From a virus, in the IMG/VR virus record IMGVR_UViG_3300003177_000010, positions 1 to 64,000 of that record: a DNA stretch of 64,000 nucleotides. The stretch is one strand, 5' to 3'. A model generated the notes under the pieces. The model worked only from the letters and a program-made list of their open reading frames with translations. It was not told where the DNA came from and did not search any database. A program made the position numbers and the translations under genes. Of the stretch, positions 23,476 to 31,405 are shown in pieces (within the stretch, counting starts at the first letter, position 1; each line of letters begins with the position of its first letter).

Positions 23476-23504
23476 AGTATACCATATATAATTCCTATTA
23501 TCAA
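23476..23504 (-). promoter_or_regulatory. Sigma70-type promoter
   Basis: TTGATA, 17 bp, TATACT on the minus strand, upstream of the NADAR-macrodomain unit with a leader of about 100 nt. Confidence 0.6.
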
Positions 23505-23507
23505 TAA

Positions 23508-24023
23508 TTAATTTACTTTTAGCTCGTCTATATTATATGGGTAATAATTATTACGCTCTACTGATATATTATAATAGGGTCCTGGAGGTGACTCTTTCTC
23601 ATGTATATGGCCATGGATATTTTGTACCATTTTATTACGCCTAACAAGACTAGAGGCATGCGTAGGCACATGAGTTGCTAGAAACCCGAAGTCACTAAAG
23701 TCTCCCCATAGTAGTATTTTTTGAAACATATTTTTAGAGGCGATATATGATATATTATCGTGATTACCAACTATAAGACGTTTTTTGCCTCGTAACCTAT
23801 TCCAGTTATCTTCTATCCAGCTTTTAGACCCCATAAATACGTCGCCTAGATGGTATACTTTATCTTCTGGTTTTATATATTCGTTCCAATTATTAATTAT
23901 AGTCTCATTCATGTCCTCTATACTAGAGAAACCAGGACGAATTAACTTACCGTCTTCGTCTGTAAATTTAAGTATATTCTTATGGTTAAAATGTGTATCC
24001 GATATAAACCAAATGTTACTCAT
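23508..24023 (-). CDS. Calcineurin-like phosphoesterase, YfcE/phage type
   Basis: A 171-residue metallophosphoesterase: WFISDTHFNHKNI (residues 4-16), HLGDVFMG, VGNHDN, LATHVP and NIHGHIHEK supply the metal ligands in order. This compact form is common in phages and hydrolyses phosphodiesters or monophosphates; a cyclic phosphate substrate would fit the RNA repair genes next door, but that is speculation. Confidence 0.85.
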   Translation of the reverse strand: MSNIWFISDTHFNHKNILKFTDEDGKLIRPGFSSIEDMNETIINNWNEYIKPEDKVYHLGDVFMGSKSWIEDNWNRLRGKKRLIVGNHDNISYIASKNMFQKILLWGDFSDFGFLATHVPTHASSLVRRNKMVQNIHGHIHEKESPPGPYYNISVERNNYYPYNIDELKVN

Positions 24024-24050
24024 TATTACTACCTCTTATATAACTTCCTG

Positions 24051-24236
24051 TCATTCAAATTCTTTCTTTTTATACGAAGATACTTTCTCCGTTGTTGCAT
24101 GAGCTAACGATTCATGCAAAGTATCTGCATAAGATAACACCTCTGTAAATACTTTCCATTTTGTATACTCATCTTTAGCGTTTATGAATCTACGTTCAAA
24201 AGATTCTCTAGTTACTTTTTGTGCTTCTGCAGCCAT
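24051..24236 (-). CDS. Small helical protein
   Basis: A 61-residue, charged, helical protein (AQKVTRESFERRFINAKDEY) overlapping the end of the RtcB gene by 25 nt. Function unknown. Confidence 0.55.
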   Translation of the reverse strand: MAAEAQKVTRESFERRFINAKDEYTKWKVFTEVLSYADTLHESLAHATTEKVSSYKKKEFE

Positions 24237-25570
24237 GGTTTATATATTTCTCCTGCCCTCATAGAACCTAGGGGCTCTATTTCATCTACTATATGTGCTA
24301 ACTTATAGTCTTTAATTTGTTTACAAACTTCTTTTGCACTCTTGTATGCTCCAGGTAGCTCTGATATATCTGCAGTTCCTGTATAAAAACGACAGTCAAT
24401 GTCCTTAGGTACTAACTCTTCATAAGTCTTACTAATATTATCTTTTTTGGACTGCGTTCTAGAAATATTTCTGCCAGCACCATGCGGAGCAAAACCATAA
24501 GTGTTATCTATATGATGCGTAACTATCAATATAGGCTCCCCCATATTTAAAGGTATAATACGCCTATCTTCCGCCCACTTGTTAAATGTAGGTGTAGCTC
24601 CTTTAGCATGGTGGAAAATATCACCATCTTTAAACACAAAGTTATGCTCGTTCCAAAAGCGGTCTGTGATACTCGGATTATTTAGCTCATGCAATACTTC
24701 TGAATGTACTACAAAGTGGTTAAGTTTAGTCCAAGCTCTTATAATCTGTAGAGCTTCCCAATAATTCTTGCCTTCCTCAGTCTCATAAGGAATCCATGCG
24801 TTCTGTTTTAAGGTATTAGAGGAATATTTAATCCTAAATTCTTCTGCAGCTTTCATTCCTTTTTTATACAATAAGGCTCCAGGTTTTCTAGACCCGTGAT
24901 GAGTAACTAAAGTGATTCTACCTGTGCTTTTAGATCTACCTACAAAGAAAAAGTGGTTACCATCTCCTTGAGTACCTAGATAATCATACATAGCTTGTAT
25001 AATAGTAGTATCATTTAAAAATTTATTATTTCGTGCTCTAGCTATTATTTTATTATTCATAGGTATCTTAATAGCTCTACCTCCTGGGCCAAAGTGCGAG
25101 CGCTTTTGAACTGCGTTCAATATAGTAGCAACATCTATTTCATCTTTAATCTCAGTTAAGTATAAAGAGCAACAAATATTAGAACTATGCATACCTGGGT
25201 GAATAGCATTTTTTGCACTAATTACACCCCCTACTGGTATAGTCCCTACAGGGCCTGAAGGGCAAGCATCAGGCATTACAGAAGCTTTAACTACAGTAGG
25301 AGTAAGAGTAGCTACCTTCATAGTCTCTACTACCGCTTTATAATTAGCTTTTTCATATTTTGTAGTACCTTTATCAAGATTTACTTTAAAAAATGAAGAA
25401 GTTTTCAATGGAATTGAGCGGTCCTTAGTAGCTTCTTTATATCTCCAAGCTAGGCCTTCCATTAAGTCAGTAGTCCTACCTGGTTTATTAGCATAACTTA
25501 ATAATTCCGAGAACCAAGGACCTGGTTTAAAGCCCCAATCAATTAGGTCTTTTCCTGTTATTTTTTCCAA
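24212..25570 (-). CDS. rtcB: RtcB-type RNA ligase
   Basis: A 452-residue RtcB homologue, a GTP- and Mn-dependent ligase that joins 2',3'-cyclic phosphate or 3'-phosphate ends to 5'-OH RNA ends. The metal and GMP blocks are present: GMHSSNICCS, GDGNHFFFVG, HHGSRKPG, HHAKGATP and APHGAGRN, whose His accepts GMP. It would repair tRNAs cut by anticodon nucleases, matching the phage's large tRNA set. No ATG fits; TTG at 25568-25570 follows GGGGAAA. The sequence is divergent from bacterial RtcB. Confidence 0.88.
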   Translation of the reverse strand: MEKITGKDLIDWGFKPGPWFSELLSYANKPGRTTDLMEGLAWRYKEATKDRSIPLKTSSFFKVNLDKGTTKYEKANYKAVVETMKVATLTPTVVKASVMPDACPSGPVGTIPVGGVISAKNAIHPGMHSSNICCSLYLTEIKDEIDVATILNAVQKRSHFGPGGRAIKIPMNNKIIARARNNKFLNDTTIIQAMYDYLGTQGDGNHFFFVGRSKSTGRITLVTHHGSRKPGALLYKKGMKAAEEFRIKYSSNTLKQNAWIPYETEEGKNYWEALQIIRAWTKLNHFVVHSEVLHELNNPSITDRFWNEHNFVFKDGDIFHHAKGATPTFNKWAEDRRIIPLNMGEPILIVTHHIDNTYGFAPHGAGRNISRTQSKKDNISKTYEELVPKDIDCRFYTGTADISELPGAYKSAKEVCKQIKDYKLAHIVDEIEPLGSMRAGEIYKPWLQKHKK

Positions 25571-25616
25571 TATTTCCCCATCATATAGCTACAAAGAAAA
25601 GCCTATAAGAGCTATT

Positions 25617-25796
25617 TCAAAATTTACCATTTATTTCATCTTTTATAATAGATATTGACACTTTGTATACTCCACATTCTTGTATACACTTAGGCATATC
25701 AGCTATGTTATTATACACCCTAACTTTATCTGCGCAGTTACCAAGTTCATGGTTAAATTCTGTTTTGCACATGAATGCTGTTTTAGTTTTTTTCAT
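25617..25796 (-). CDS. Small cysteine-containing protein
   Basis: A 59-residue basic protein with four cysteines (FMCKTEF, GNCADKV, PKCIQECG), perhaps a small zinc knuckle or disulphide protein. No family recognised. Confidence 0.55.
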   Translation of the reverse strand: MKKTKTAFMCKTEFNHELGNCADKVRVYNNIADMPKCIQECGVYKVSISIIKDEINGKF

Positions 25797-25814
25797 ACGA
25801 TATATTCCTATATT

Positions 25815-26072
25815 TTAGTAACTAAAAGTAAATCTAATTAAAGTACCCTTAATTAGTACTTTATTCGCAGAGATTTCTGTATGTTTTAAAGATCCGTCTT
25901 CTATACTATTTAATACTTCGATAGCTGCTATAGTATTATCTCTATCATCAGAATTTATACAGCCTCCTGCTGATGCTAAAAGTAAATTTGTTTGTTCACT
26001 AGTGGTAAAGCACTCATATAGTATAGCCTCTTCCCCTGTAAAGTCAATTAATAGATACAGTTTATTATCCAA
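25815..26072 (-). CDS. Hypothetical protein, TTG start
   Basis: An 85-residue protein with beta-rich ends (DNKLYLLIDFTGEEAILYECF). The only start in place is TTG at 26070-26072, 8 nt after GGAG. First gene behind promoter 26106-26135. Function unknown. Confidence 0.55.
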   Translation of the reverse strand: MDNKLYLLIDFTGEEAILYECFTTSEQTNLLLASAGGCINSDDRDNTIAAIEVLNSIEDGSLKHTEISANKVLIKGTLIRFTFSY

Positions 26073-26105
26073 AAGTTACTCTCCAATTTTTTTGTCATTA
26101 AAAAT

Positions 26106-26135
26106 AATATAACAGGTAATTATAGTAATTGTAAA
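26106..26135 (-). promoter_or_regulatory. Sigma70-type promoter
   Basis: TTTACA, 18 bp, TATATT on the minus strand, just upstream of the TTG-initiated gene. Confidence 0.45.
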
Positions 26136-26183
26136 GTAAAAAACCACATAACTTGCTCAGCTACGTGGTTAATATTTTAATTT

Positions 26184-26840
26184 TTATAGGCTATTTACAA
26201 TATCTCTATAAACTTCTTCTACAAAATTATAAGCTTTATTCATATCTACAGAGGAAGGTAACACAGATTTTTCTTTAGCATAATTGCACACTTTTTCCAT
26301 ATGCACAACTTCTTTATCTAGCTCTGCTACAGCAAATTCTCCATTTTTCACTTTAATAAGTATCTCCCTATCTGGTTTACTAATAGGAAAGGTTAAAGTA
26401 CCTGACTTATGTAATTCTTCTAACAGTAATAAGGAGCGCAATTTATGGTAATAATCTTTATAGGTTTTAGTATTAAGATTAAAAGCCATCCCGGTAAAAC
26501 CACTTAGACTACTAGTTAATAGTGATAAACCCACAGCCCTAGCTTTTACCCATAGAATTGTTTCATACTCTGCTGATGCAAATAGCATCTCAATACTTTG
26601 CGGTTTACCCCTCCTAATATCTTCAAAAAATCTTAGTAAGCTAACAGTACTAATATCTTCATCATTTTTAGTATTTTTACCTATAGTTGCAGGAGAATAT
26701 CTAATATGATGTTTCTGACAATCTAGTAAAATTTCTGATTTACTAGGCAGATGAACTCCGTTCATATCTGTATCTGACTCTGGAGTATCTGTACCGTATA
26801 ACTTAGAACCACTATAGCATTTAAAAATAATAGTCATCAT
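26184..26840 (-). CDS. RlaP-like nucleotidyltransferase
   Basis: A 218-residue protein of the polymerase-beta fold. CYSGSKLYGTDTPESDTDMNGV (residues 8-29) is the GS...DXD active site, in the form typical of RNA-repair-associated nucleotidyltransferases (RlaP), which sit beside RNA ligases. The rest is helical. The RtcB gene is about 0.6 kb downstream on the same strand, consistent with a shared RNA repair role such as adding nucleotides to damaged ends. Confidence 0.7.
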   Translation of the reverse strand: MMTIIFKCYSGSKLYGTDTPESDTDMNGVHLPSKSEILLDCQKHHIRYSPATIGKNTKNDEDISTVSLLRFFEDIRRGKPQSIEMLFASAEYETILWVKARAVGLSLLTSSLSGFTGMAFNLNTKTYKDYYHKLRSLLLLEELHKSGTLTFPISKPDREILIKVKNGEFAVAELDKEVVHMEKVCNYAKEKSVLPSSVDMNKAYNFVEEVYRDIVNSL

Positions 26841-26983
26841 ATATAACCCTAAGTTGTTTTTCTTTTCTCTAATACTTTTATTCTGCTGTGATACTTCGTA
26901 TTATAATGTATTTTAGCTTCTTTATTTATTACATATACTAATACATTAGGGCAATATTTTAATATATAAACTGTACTAAGGAT

Positions 26984-27250
26984 TTACTCTGTATGCGCAT
27001 CTAAAAATTCTTTTATTACATCCCCATGGCAGGCCAAAGGCGCACACCAGCATTCTAAATCGTGCCCAGTTAATTCAGCTATAGCAGCTTTTTGTAGCTC
27101 TTCATTATTGTAGAAATATTCTTTATACTGCTGAATAACTTGTGTTCTATTACCATCAATACCAATAGAAAAAGGGTTACCAAATTTACTTGGTCGCCCT
27201 ATATAGGTTGCATTATCGCAGTTATCTTTTTTATGTACTACTTCAACCAT
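26984..27250 (-). CDS. DUF4326 protein
   Basis: An 88-residue protein with YIGRPSKFGNPFSIG and DLECWCAPLACHGDVI, the two hallmarks of DUF4326, a small phage and bacterial domain of unknown biochemical role. The frame continues open for 45 codons after the TAA without any start codon, which may be a remnant. Confidence 0.75.
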   Translation of the reverse strand: MVEVVHKKDNCDNATYIGRPSKFGNPFSIGIDGNRTQVIQQYKEYFYNNEELQKAAIAELTGHDLECWCAPLACHGDVIKEFLDAHTE

Positions 27251-27396
27251 TTGTCAATCTTTTCACAATATTGTGTAGCTACTTTTTTAGCGTAATTACT
27301 AGATAAAGTTTCGTAGTCTCCTACAGTCCAGTCATCTATCATATCGAACTTATGAGGAAAATCATTAGGTAGCCTAGCAAGCTGTTCTAATAGCAT
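27238..27396 (-). CDS. Small hypothetical protein
   Basis: A 52-residue acidic helical protein, MLLEQLARLPNDFPHKF..., overlapping the DUF4326 start by 13 nt. It is the last gene before the tRNA island. Function unknown. Confidence 0.55.
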   Translation of the reverse strand: MLLEQLARLPNDFPHKFDMIDDWTVGDYETLSSNYAKKVATQYCEKIDKWLK

Positions 27397-27426
27397 AAGT
27401 TACTTTAATAATATTCTTTCAAAAAA

Positions 27427-27512
27427 TGGAGGAAGGTAGAGTAATCGAAACCCGAACCCTTGCGGGTTCCCCGAGGGTTCAAACCTCGTTTGGCACCTTG
27501 CCGGTACCTTCC
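27427..27512 (-). tRNA. tRNA-Ser(UGA)
   Basis: Class II tRNA with encoded CCA: acceptor GGAAGGT/ACCTTCC, anticodon stem CGAGG/CCTCG with loop TTTGAAC, and a long variable arm (GAACCC/GGGTTC). The discriminator base is T rather than the usual G of serine tRNAs. Confidence 0.9.
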
Positions 27513-27793
27513 TTAATATGGATCCTCCAAAATACCGTCTATACTCACTTTTTATCAGGAGCTTATCCCCTCAATCAGAGTAACACCCTTTAGGTGATTG
27601 TCTCATGTATTTCAGATGTATTTGTTATTATAATAGAAGCTACCTACATATCAACTTATCTATCAAGAATACTACTATATTAGTTATAAGGCCCTAATAG
27701 TATACTTGATAAACTTAAAGGACGGCAATACACGTCCACCCCTGTGACGCTTTTTAGCGTTTCGTCCCTTAAGGACTCCTCAGACAGGTTATT
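27513..27793. other. Noncoding spacer in tRNA island
   Basis: No supported gene. The stretch is stop-rich on both strands and holds short inverted repeats typical of the other island spacers. Confidence 0.5.
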
Positions 27794-27869
27794 TGGTGAA
27801 CCGATTGGGATTCGAACCCAAGTCCCATGATTAAAAGTCATGTGCTAAAACCTACTCAGCTACCGGTCC
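27794..27869 (-). tRNA. tRNA-Lys(UUU)
   Basis: Complete cloverleaf, 76 nt with encoded CCA: anticodon stem CATGA/TCATG, loop CTTTTAA, T loop TTCGAAT. Confidence 0.95.
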
Positions 27870-27989
27870 TTTATATATTTAATGGCACAGGAAGTACTAG
27901 CATACTTATCTCTTACACCGTAGTCTCGCTGCTAGACTAAACTACCATTGTGCTATCCTTACGGTCATCCGCCGAAGGACCATTAAATT

Positions 27990-28072
27990 TGGTACGGATG
28001 GAGGGACTCGAACCCTCACGCACTAGGCAGGAAATTTTAAGTCTCCCGTGTCTACCATTCCACCACATCCGC
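27990..28072 (-). tRNA. tRNA-Leu(UAA)
   Basis: Class II tRNA with encoded CCA, acceptor GCGGATG/CATCCGT, anticodon loop CTTAAAA, D arm GTGGTGGAATGG. A remnant with nearly the same 5' half lies at 39522-39549. Confidence 0.93.
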
Positions 28073-28354
28073 AATTAGGGCCGCCCTATATATACCGAAT
28101 CCTCCAGTATATATTATTTAAGGTAGCAGCGACGGCCACAGTACCCGATTACTTTTACTAATAAGTATACCTGCGTGAAAAGTACAAACATACAAGTACT
28201 AATATAACGTAACTGGTCCCCAGTTTTCATTTAGTATTTGGAATACTAAATCCAGTATCTCTTCACCGTTAAGTAATTAAAATTACTTAAAAAGCTAATT
28301 TACCGTATGTGCGGTGTGTGAGGCGGGTTTCTCACCTTACGTTATACAAAACAA
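28073..28354. other. Hairpin-rich spacer
   Basis: No gene. Contains perfect hairpins at about 28231-28251 (9 bp, loop TGG), 28272-28289 (8 bp) and a TATATATAC/GTATATAT pair around 28092-28116. The hairpin at 28231-28251 would present a TTCCAAA loop like that of tRNA-Trp, but no full cloverleaf forms. Confidence 0.4.
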
Positions 28355-28420
28355 TTTATATAAACTCGGACTATACCCGAGACGTATAGCATTACAAATG
28401 CTAAATTTTACGATATAAAC
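28355..28420 (-). other. tRNA-like element, Thr(UGU)-type anticodon arm, no D arm
   Basis: A terminal stem TTTATAT/ATATAAA encloses an anticodon-like arm TAGCA TTTGTAA TGCTA and a T-arm-like hairpin CTCGG GTATAGT CCGAG, with only about nine bases where a D arm would be and no CCA. A true tRNA-Thr(UGU) exists at 38941. It is either a decayed tRNA or a different structured RNA. Confidence 0.4.
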
Positions 28421-28427
28421 TGTATCT

Positions 28428-28504
28428 TGGTAGTCCCACCTGGACTCGAACCAGGACTCAAAGCGTTATGAGCGCCCTACTTTAACCGATTAAGCTATGG
28501 GACT
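28428..28504 (-). tRNA. tRNA(CAU), Met or Ile2
   Basis: Complete 77-nt cloverleaf with CCA, acceptor AGTCCCA/TGGGACT, anticodon loop CTCATAA. Identical to 36006-36082 except for the first base. As the phage encodes a TilS-like enzyme, one of its CAU tRNAs may be Ile2. Confidence 0.93.
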
Positions 28505-28510
28505 AAACTT

Positions 28511-28615
28511 TTAATCTTTATCGCAGTCTGGTTTATGTGGAGCATTTCGGCTAAAACACATGCCAAAAGCTACTGCTAAAACAGTGACACTTAGAATTAC
28601 TAGAATATTAATCAT
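28511..28615 (-). CDS. Small membrane peptide in tRNA unit
   Basis: A 34-residue peptide, one membrane helix (residues 3-20) plus a short charged tail. It is preceded by AAAGGAAA and a strong promoter and followed by tRNA(CAU), so it heads a mini-operon of peptide plus tRNA. Confidence 0.55.
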   Translation of the reverse strand: MINILVILSVTVLAVAFGMCFSRNAPHKPDCDKD

Positions 28616-28646
28616 AATTATTTCCTTTTTCTTTTCCGTATAATCT

Positions 28647-28675
28647 ATTATAACGCAAAAATAAGCGTTAAGCAA
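28647..28675 (-). promoter_or_regulatory. Strong sigma70-type promoter
   Basis: TTGCTT, 17 bp, TATAAT on the minus strand; the best example of the island class that starts TTGC(T/C)TAACG. Confidence 0.75.
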
Positions 28676-28683
28676 GTTTAATA

Positions 28684-29154
28684 TTAAAGTATGTTCTTAT
28701 CTAACTCAGTGTCTTCAATCGAAGTACCATTAGCAATTTGCTCTCTAACTCTATCTTTATACGAAATAAAACTACCATCAATAGAGCGTTTGCAATTATC
28801 TTCCATCCAAGCAATATCTGCTTCTAGGTCTACATCTGGCCATATATCTGATAAGTGACATAATTCTTGCATCTTATCTTTAGAAGGAGCTTCTGCATAA
28901 CATATAGCTAGCACTTTCTTACGGTACTCAGTATACCTAGCTAACTGTGCTAGTAGCTTACCCTCATTACTATAACTATTATATAATTTGTCTCTTTTAT
29001 TCCTATAAGTAAGAGAAGCTCTAACCTTATCTACTGTAGCCTCAGGTCCTAAAATTACAGATAAGTAATCTGCCCCTTTGGATATAGCTACTTTTTTAAG
29101 CATCTGGCCCATTTTGGTACTCTGATTAGAATTAACCTTTTTATTAAATGACAC
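28684..29154 (-). CDS. Hypothetical protein, GTG start
   Basis: A 156-residue, mostly helical, basic-then-acidic protein (MGQMLKKVAISKGADYL early; DIAWMEDNCKRSIDG later). No family recognised. The GTG at 29152-29154 is the earliest standard start; the open frame extends a dozen codons upstream without a better one. Leader contains an AGGGTCT/AGACCCT hairpin. Confidence 0.6.
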   Translation of the reverse strand: MSFNKKVNSNQSTKMGQMLKKVAISKGADYLSVILGPEATVDKVRASLTYRNKRDKLYNSYSNEGKLLAQLARYTEYRKKVLAICYAEAPSKDKMQELCHLSDIWPDVDLEADIAWMEDNCKRSIDGSFISYKDRVREQIANGTSIEDTELDKNIL

Positions 29155-29254
29155 CCTAACAGACGATCTTAATGGGTATTTTTCCAGTTACCTGAAAAGC
29201 AGGGTCTCTGGTTTGGTGTCGCTACTACAGACCCTTTTTCGCTCTGTATAAACT

Positions 29255-29283
29255 ATAATAACATTAGAATAAGCGTTAAGCAA
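29255..29283 (-). promoter_or_regulatory. Promoter with adjoining palindrome
   Basis: TTGCTT, 17 bp, TATTAT, with the 15-bp palindrome TTAAACGAAGTTTAA (29286-29300) just before the -35 box. The palindrome also forms the stop codon of the gene upstream. Confidence 0.7.
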
Positions 29284-29285
29284 TT

Positions 29286-29605
29286 TTAAACTTCGTTTAA
29301 AGGCTTCCATAGCTTAGCAAATTTTAATACGTTAGGTAAATCTTTAGCAGGTAGTGGTATAGCACAAGAAGTTTTACCCTCTAAAGTACTGCTTTCATGA
29401 CCTAAGTATACATGATCTAAGTCACTAATTTTGGTAAACTCTTTTTTTTACTCTAACTACACATTTTTTTAAAACTAGTAGTTAGCCATTCTTTATATTT
29501 TTCGTCATCTTTAAATAATAAATGTGTGCCTAATACTGCATGAGCTACTAGAGTAGGAGTCATGTAGTCTGGAAAATCATCTAATACTGCAATATATAGT
29601 TTCAT
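29286..29605 (-). pseudogene. Broken peptidyl-tRNA hydrolase (Pth2-like) gene
   Basis: From ATG 29605 the frame encodes MKLYIAVLDDFPDYMTP..VAHAVLGTH...YKEWL, then stops after a run of seven A. A second frame, entered after a run of eight A, gives VYLGHESSTLEGKTSCA and KFAKLWKPLNEV. Removing one A from each run gives a continuous 105-residue protein resembling the Pth2-like proteins of phages, which free tRNAs from peptidyl-tRNA. Two extra A in two homopolymers suggest decay, slippage-dependent expression or sequencing error. It ends in the promoter palindrome. Confidence 0.65.
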
Positions 29606-29618
29606 TTATGGGTCTATG

Positions 29619-29690
29619 TGGTAGAGTTACTTGGAATCGAACCAAGCCTAAGTAGATATGAGCCACTCGTCAGAACCGTTCTGTAACTCC
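29619..29690 (-). tRNA. tRNA(CAU) with minimal D loop
   Basis: 72 nt with CCA: acceptor GGAGTTA/TAACTCT, anticodon arm AGTGG CTCATAT CTACT, T arm CTTGG TTCGATT CCAAG. The D region AGAAC G GTTCT pairs almost completely, leaving no normal D loop. Met or Ile2 identity is uncertain. Confidence 0.75.
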
Positions 29691-29697
29691 GCTAATT

Positions 29698-29771
29698 TGG
29701 TAGCCCTAAAAAGAATTGAACTTATATCTAACAGTTATCAACTGCTTGCTCTACCATTGAGCTATAGGGCC
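29698..29771 (-). tRNA. tRNA-Ile(GAU)
   Basis: 74-nt cloverleaf with CCA: acceptor GGCCCTA/TAGGGCT, anticodon arm AGCAG TTGATAA CTGTT, T loop TTCAATT. Confidence 0.88.
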
Positions 29772-29772
29772 A

Positions 29773-29934
29773 TTAATGACAAGGAAATCCAACAGAATGG
29801 CGGGTATCATGTTCGAAATCGTGTATATAACTAGAGCTGTAAAACCCAGTAAAAAATATTAAGAATACCCCAAATAAAGCAATAGATACTATTTCTAATA
29901 TAGAGGTATCAACTCTTTGTTTTACTTGTATCAT
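29773..29934 (-). CDS. Small membrane protein in tRNA unit
   Basis: A 53-residue protein with one membrane helix (ILEIVSIALFGVFLIFF, about residues 12-28) and a His-rich tail. It ends two bases before tRNA-Ile. Function unknown. Confidence 0.5.
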   Translation of the reverse strand: MIQVKQRVDTSILEIVSIALFGVFLIFFTGFYSSSYIHDFEHDTRHSVGFPCH

Positions 29935-30047
29935 AATATTATACGCTCTTTCAAAAAATATTTGGAAATAATTTTTTGCAGTTATTGGAAAGGTTGCAGC
30001 CTTGTTTTTATTTTACTTTATCATTCCAGATAAAGGGGTCGGATTCT

Positions 30048-30122
30048 TGGTACTAGATAGAGGATTTGAACCTCGCCCTCAAGGTTCACAGTCTCGCGTA
30101 CTACCTCTACACCATATCTAGC
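30048..30122 (-). tRNA. tRNA-His(GUG)
   Basis: 75 nt with CCA: acceptor GCTAGAT/ATCTAGT, loop CTGTGAA, T loop TTCAAAT. The anticodon stem has one A-C mismatch and the discriminator is A, unusual for histidine tRNAs. Confidence 0.8.
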
Positions 30123-30317
30123 ATATATATTTATAACCTGTATAATCTTAATGCGTGCGACTTACATAACATAGAAAGGAAAAGAATGTTAACGCGCTAA
30201 TTAGTAACTCCTACTGTACTTTCAACAATATCTCGCTGGTTAAGGAGGGCTTTGCATCATGAATTTAAGCTAAGGAGGCGACTTACATATTAAACGAAGT
30301 TTAATAACGCGGGAAAC

Positions 30318-30392
30318 TGGTACTGGATATTAGATTTGAACTAATGCCCTGACGCGTGTAAAACGCCTGCTCTACCACTGAGCTAATCCAGC
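30318..30392 (-). tRNA. tRNA-Val(UAC)
   Basis: 75-nt cloverleaf with CCA: acceptor GCTGGAT/ATCCAGT, anticodon arm GGCGT TTTACAC GCGTC, T loop TTCAAAT. Confidence 0.92.
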
Positions 30393-30619
30393 AAGACATA
30401 GTTATAAGAAAGTTATATAGACAACTCATAACTACTGCAGGCAATGATTACTGCTATTATCCATCGGGCTACGCAGATGACACGGATATTCTTTTACGCA
30501 CATTTTTATTCTGCTGTCGGCTGATTTACTCCAGATCATCTGCAGTCTACATTACAAGATTTTATATAAGTTCTATACAACTTTGTTTATTACTTATAAT
30601 GTAAATTCTCTTATAAACT

Positions 30620-30648
30620 ATAATAACACTTATTTTAGCGTTAGGCAA
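30620..30648 (-). promoter_or_regulatory. Promoter with adjoining palindrome
   Basis: TTGCCT, 17 bp, TATTAT, preceded by the palindrome variant TTAAATGAAGTTTAA (30651-30665). Confidence 0.65.
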
Positions 30649-30912
30649 GTTTAAACTTCATTTAATAAAATCTCTGTTATAATAAAACAATCCCCGGAGG
30701 CTCCGTTGTATTAACCAGAAAAAATATGTCTTAGTCACCACATTGTCCCGGCAACAGAGACTCATATTAAAGTTTATTATAAAGAAAATAACCCCATTAC
30801 ATACTACGTATGCTTGCTGAACCATTACGCCACGGTTCTAGAGCTTTTGTTTTGCTACGCTGGGTAATGCTCTATTACCCTATGGCCACTTGAGTTATTC
30901 TCTTTATAAACT

Positions 30913-30941
30913 ATATTAACATTTATTTTAGCGTTAGGCAA
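30913..30941 (-). promoter_or_regulatory. Promoter with adjoining palindrome
   Basis: TTGCCT, 17 bp, TAATAT, preceded by a decayed palindrome (TTAAATGAAATTTAA). Nearly the same 45 bp as 30620-30665, so the two look like duplicated cassettes. Confidence 0.6.
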
Positions 30942-30964
30942 GTTTAAATTTCATTTAATATCTG

Positions 30965-31405
30965 TTATCTCATTGCATTTAAAATATTGTTATAATTACC
31001 ATTCAAATCTATAGAATCATATTCCAGTCTATTATTACACACGTCGCAGAGTCCGTATTTCGCAGCAAAATCCATACATGATGTTTGCTTACCGCAGCAC
31101 TCGCATTTTTCTCCATATGCCCCATAACCATATGTATCAGCATTAAACTGATTTTTTGCTAATTTACTTTCAGGAAATATACGATTAGTGTTTCTATTCT
31201 CATCAAAATCATAGTATTTATCATGAATAATAGTTGATTTAATTAAATTTTGACTTAATGACATTATATCAAACAAATTTCTTCTTAAAACATTCGAATT
31301 ACTTTCGTATTTTTGACGATAATCTCTGCGATCATTCCACTCAGTAAAACCTATTGTAGGTTTATGAAAAGAACCTCGCAGAGTTTTATCATTTTCAGGC
31401 GTCAC
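30965..31405 (-). CDS. Hypothetical protein with zinc-binding end
   Basis: A 146-residue protein whose C-terminal third has CECCGKQTSC and CDVCNN, probably a zinc finger. GTG at 31403-31405 overlaps the upstream gene by 11 nt. It and the next gene use codons such as CTT, CGT and AAG far more than the rest of the window, which suggests a different origin. Function unknown. Confidence 0.55.
   Translation of the reverse strand: MTPENDKTLRGSFHKPTIGFTEWNDRRDYRQKYESNSNVLRRNLFDIMSLSQNLIKSTIIHDKYYDFDENRNTNRIFPESKLAKNQFNADTYGYGAYGEKCECCGKQTSCMDFAAKYGLCDVCNNRLEYDSIDLNGNYNNILNAMR

Larger units (their letters stand above)
30393..30964. other. Noncoding spacer with two promoters
   Basis: No open frame supported. 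Besides the promoters at 30620-30648 and 30913-30941 it holds hairpins such as CCGGAG/CTCCG near 30690-30705 and GGGTAAT/ATTACCC near 30859-30882, and tRNA-like fragments without a full cloverleaf. Confidence 0.5.

Noticed and set aside
23368-23507. Small gene between NADAR and phosphoesterase
   Set aside because: Only start-less or very short frames are seen; the segment is better explained as promoter and leader.
26841-26983. Extension of the DUF4326 protein or an extra small gene
   Set aside because: A 45-codon frame continues after the stop but lacks any start codon or ribosome site; treated as spacer.
27880-27986. Another tRNA between tRNA-Lys and tRNA-Leu
   Set aside because: A TAGTCT/AGACTA hairpin and an AAGTA/TACTT hairpin exist, but the loops lack T33 and a TTC T loop, and there is no CCA.
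30780-30890. tRNA-Glu or tRNA-Tyr-like gene
   Set aside because: A D-arm-like phrase is present but no 5-bp/7-nt anticodon arm or acceptor pairing forms.
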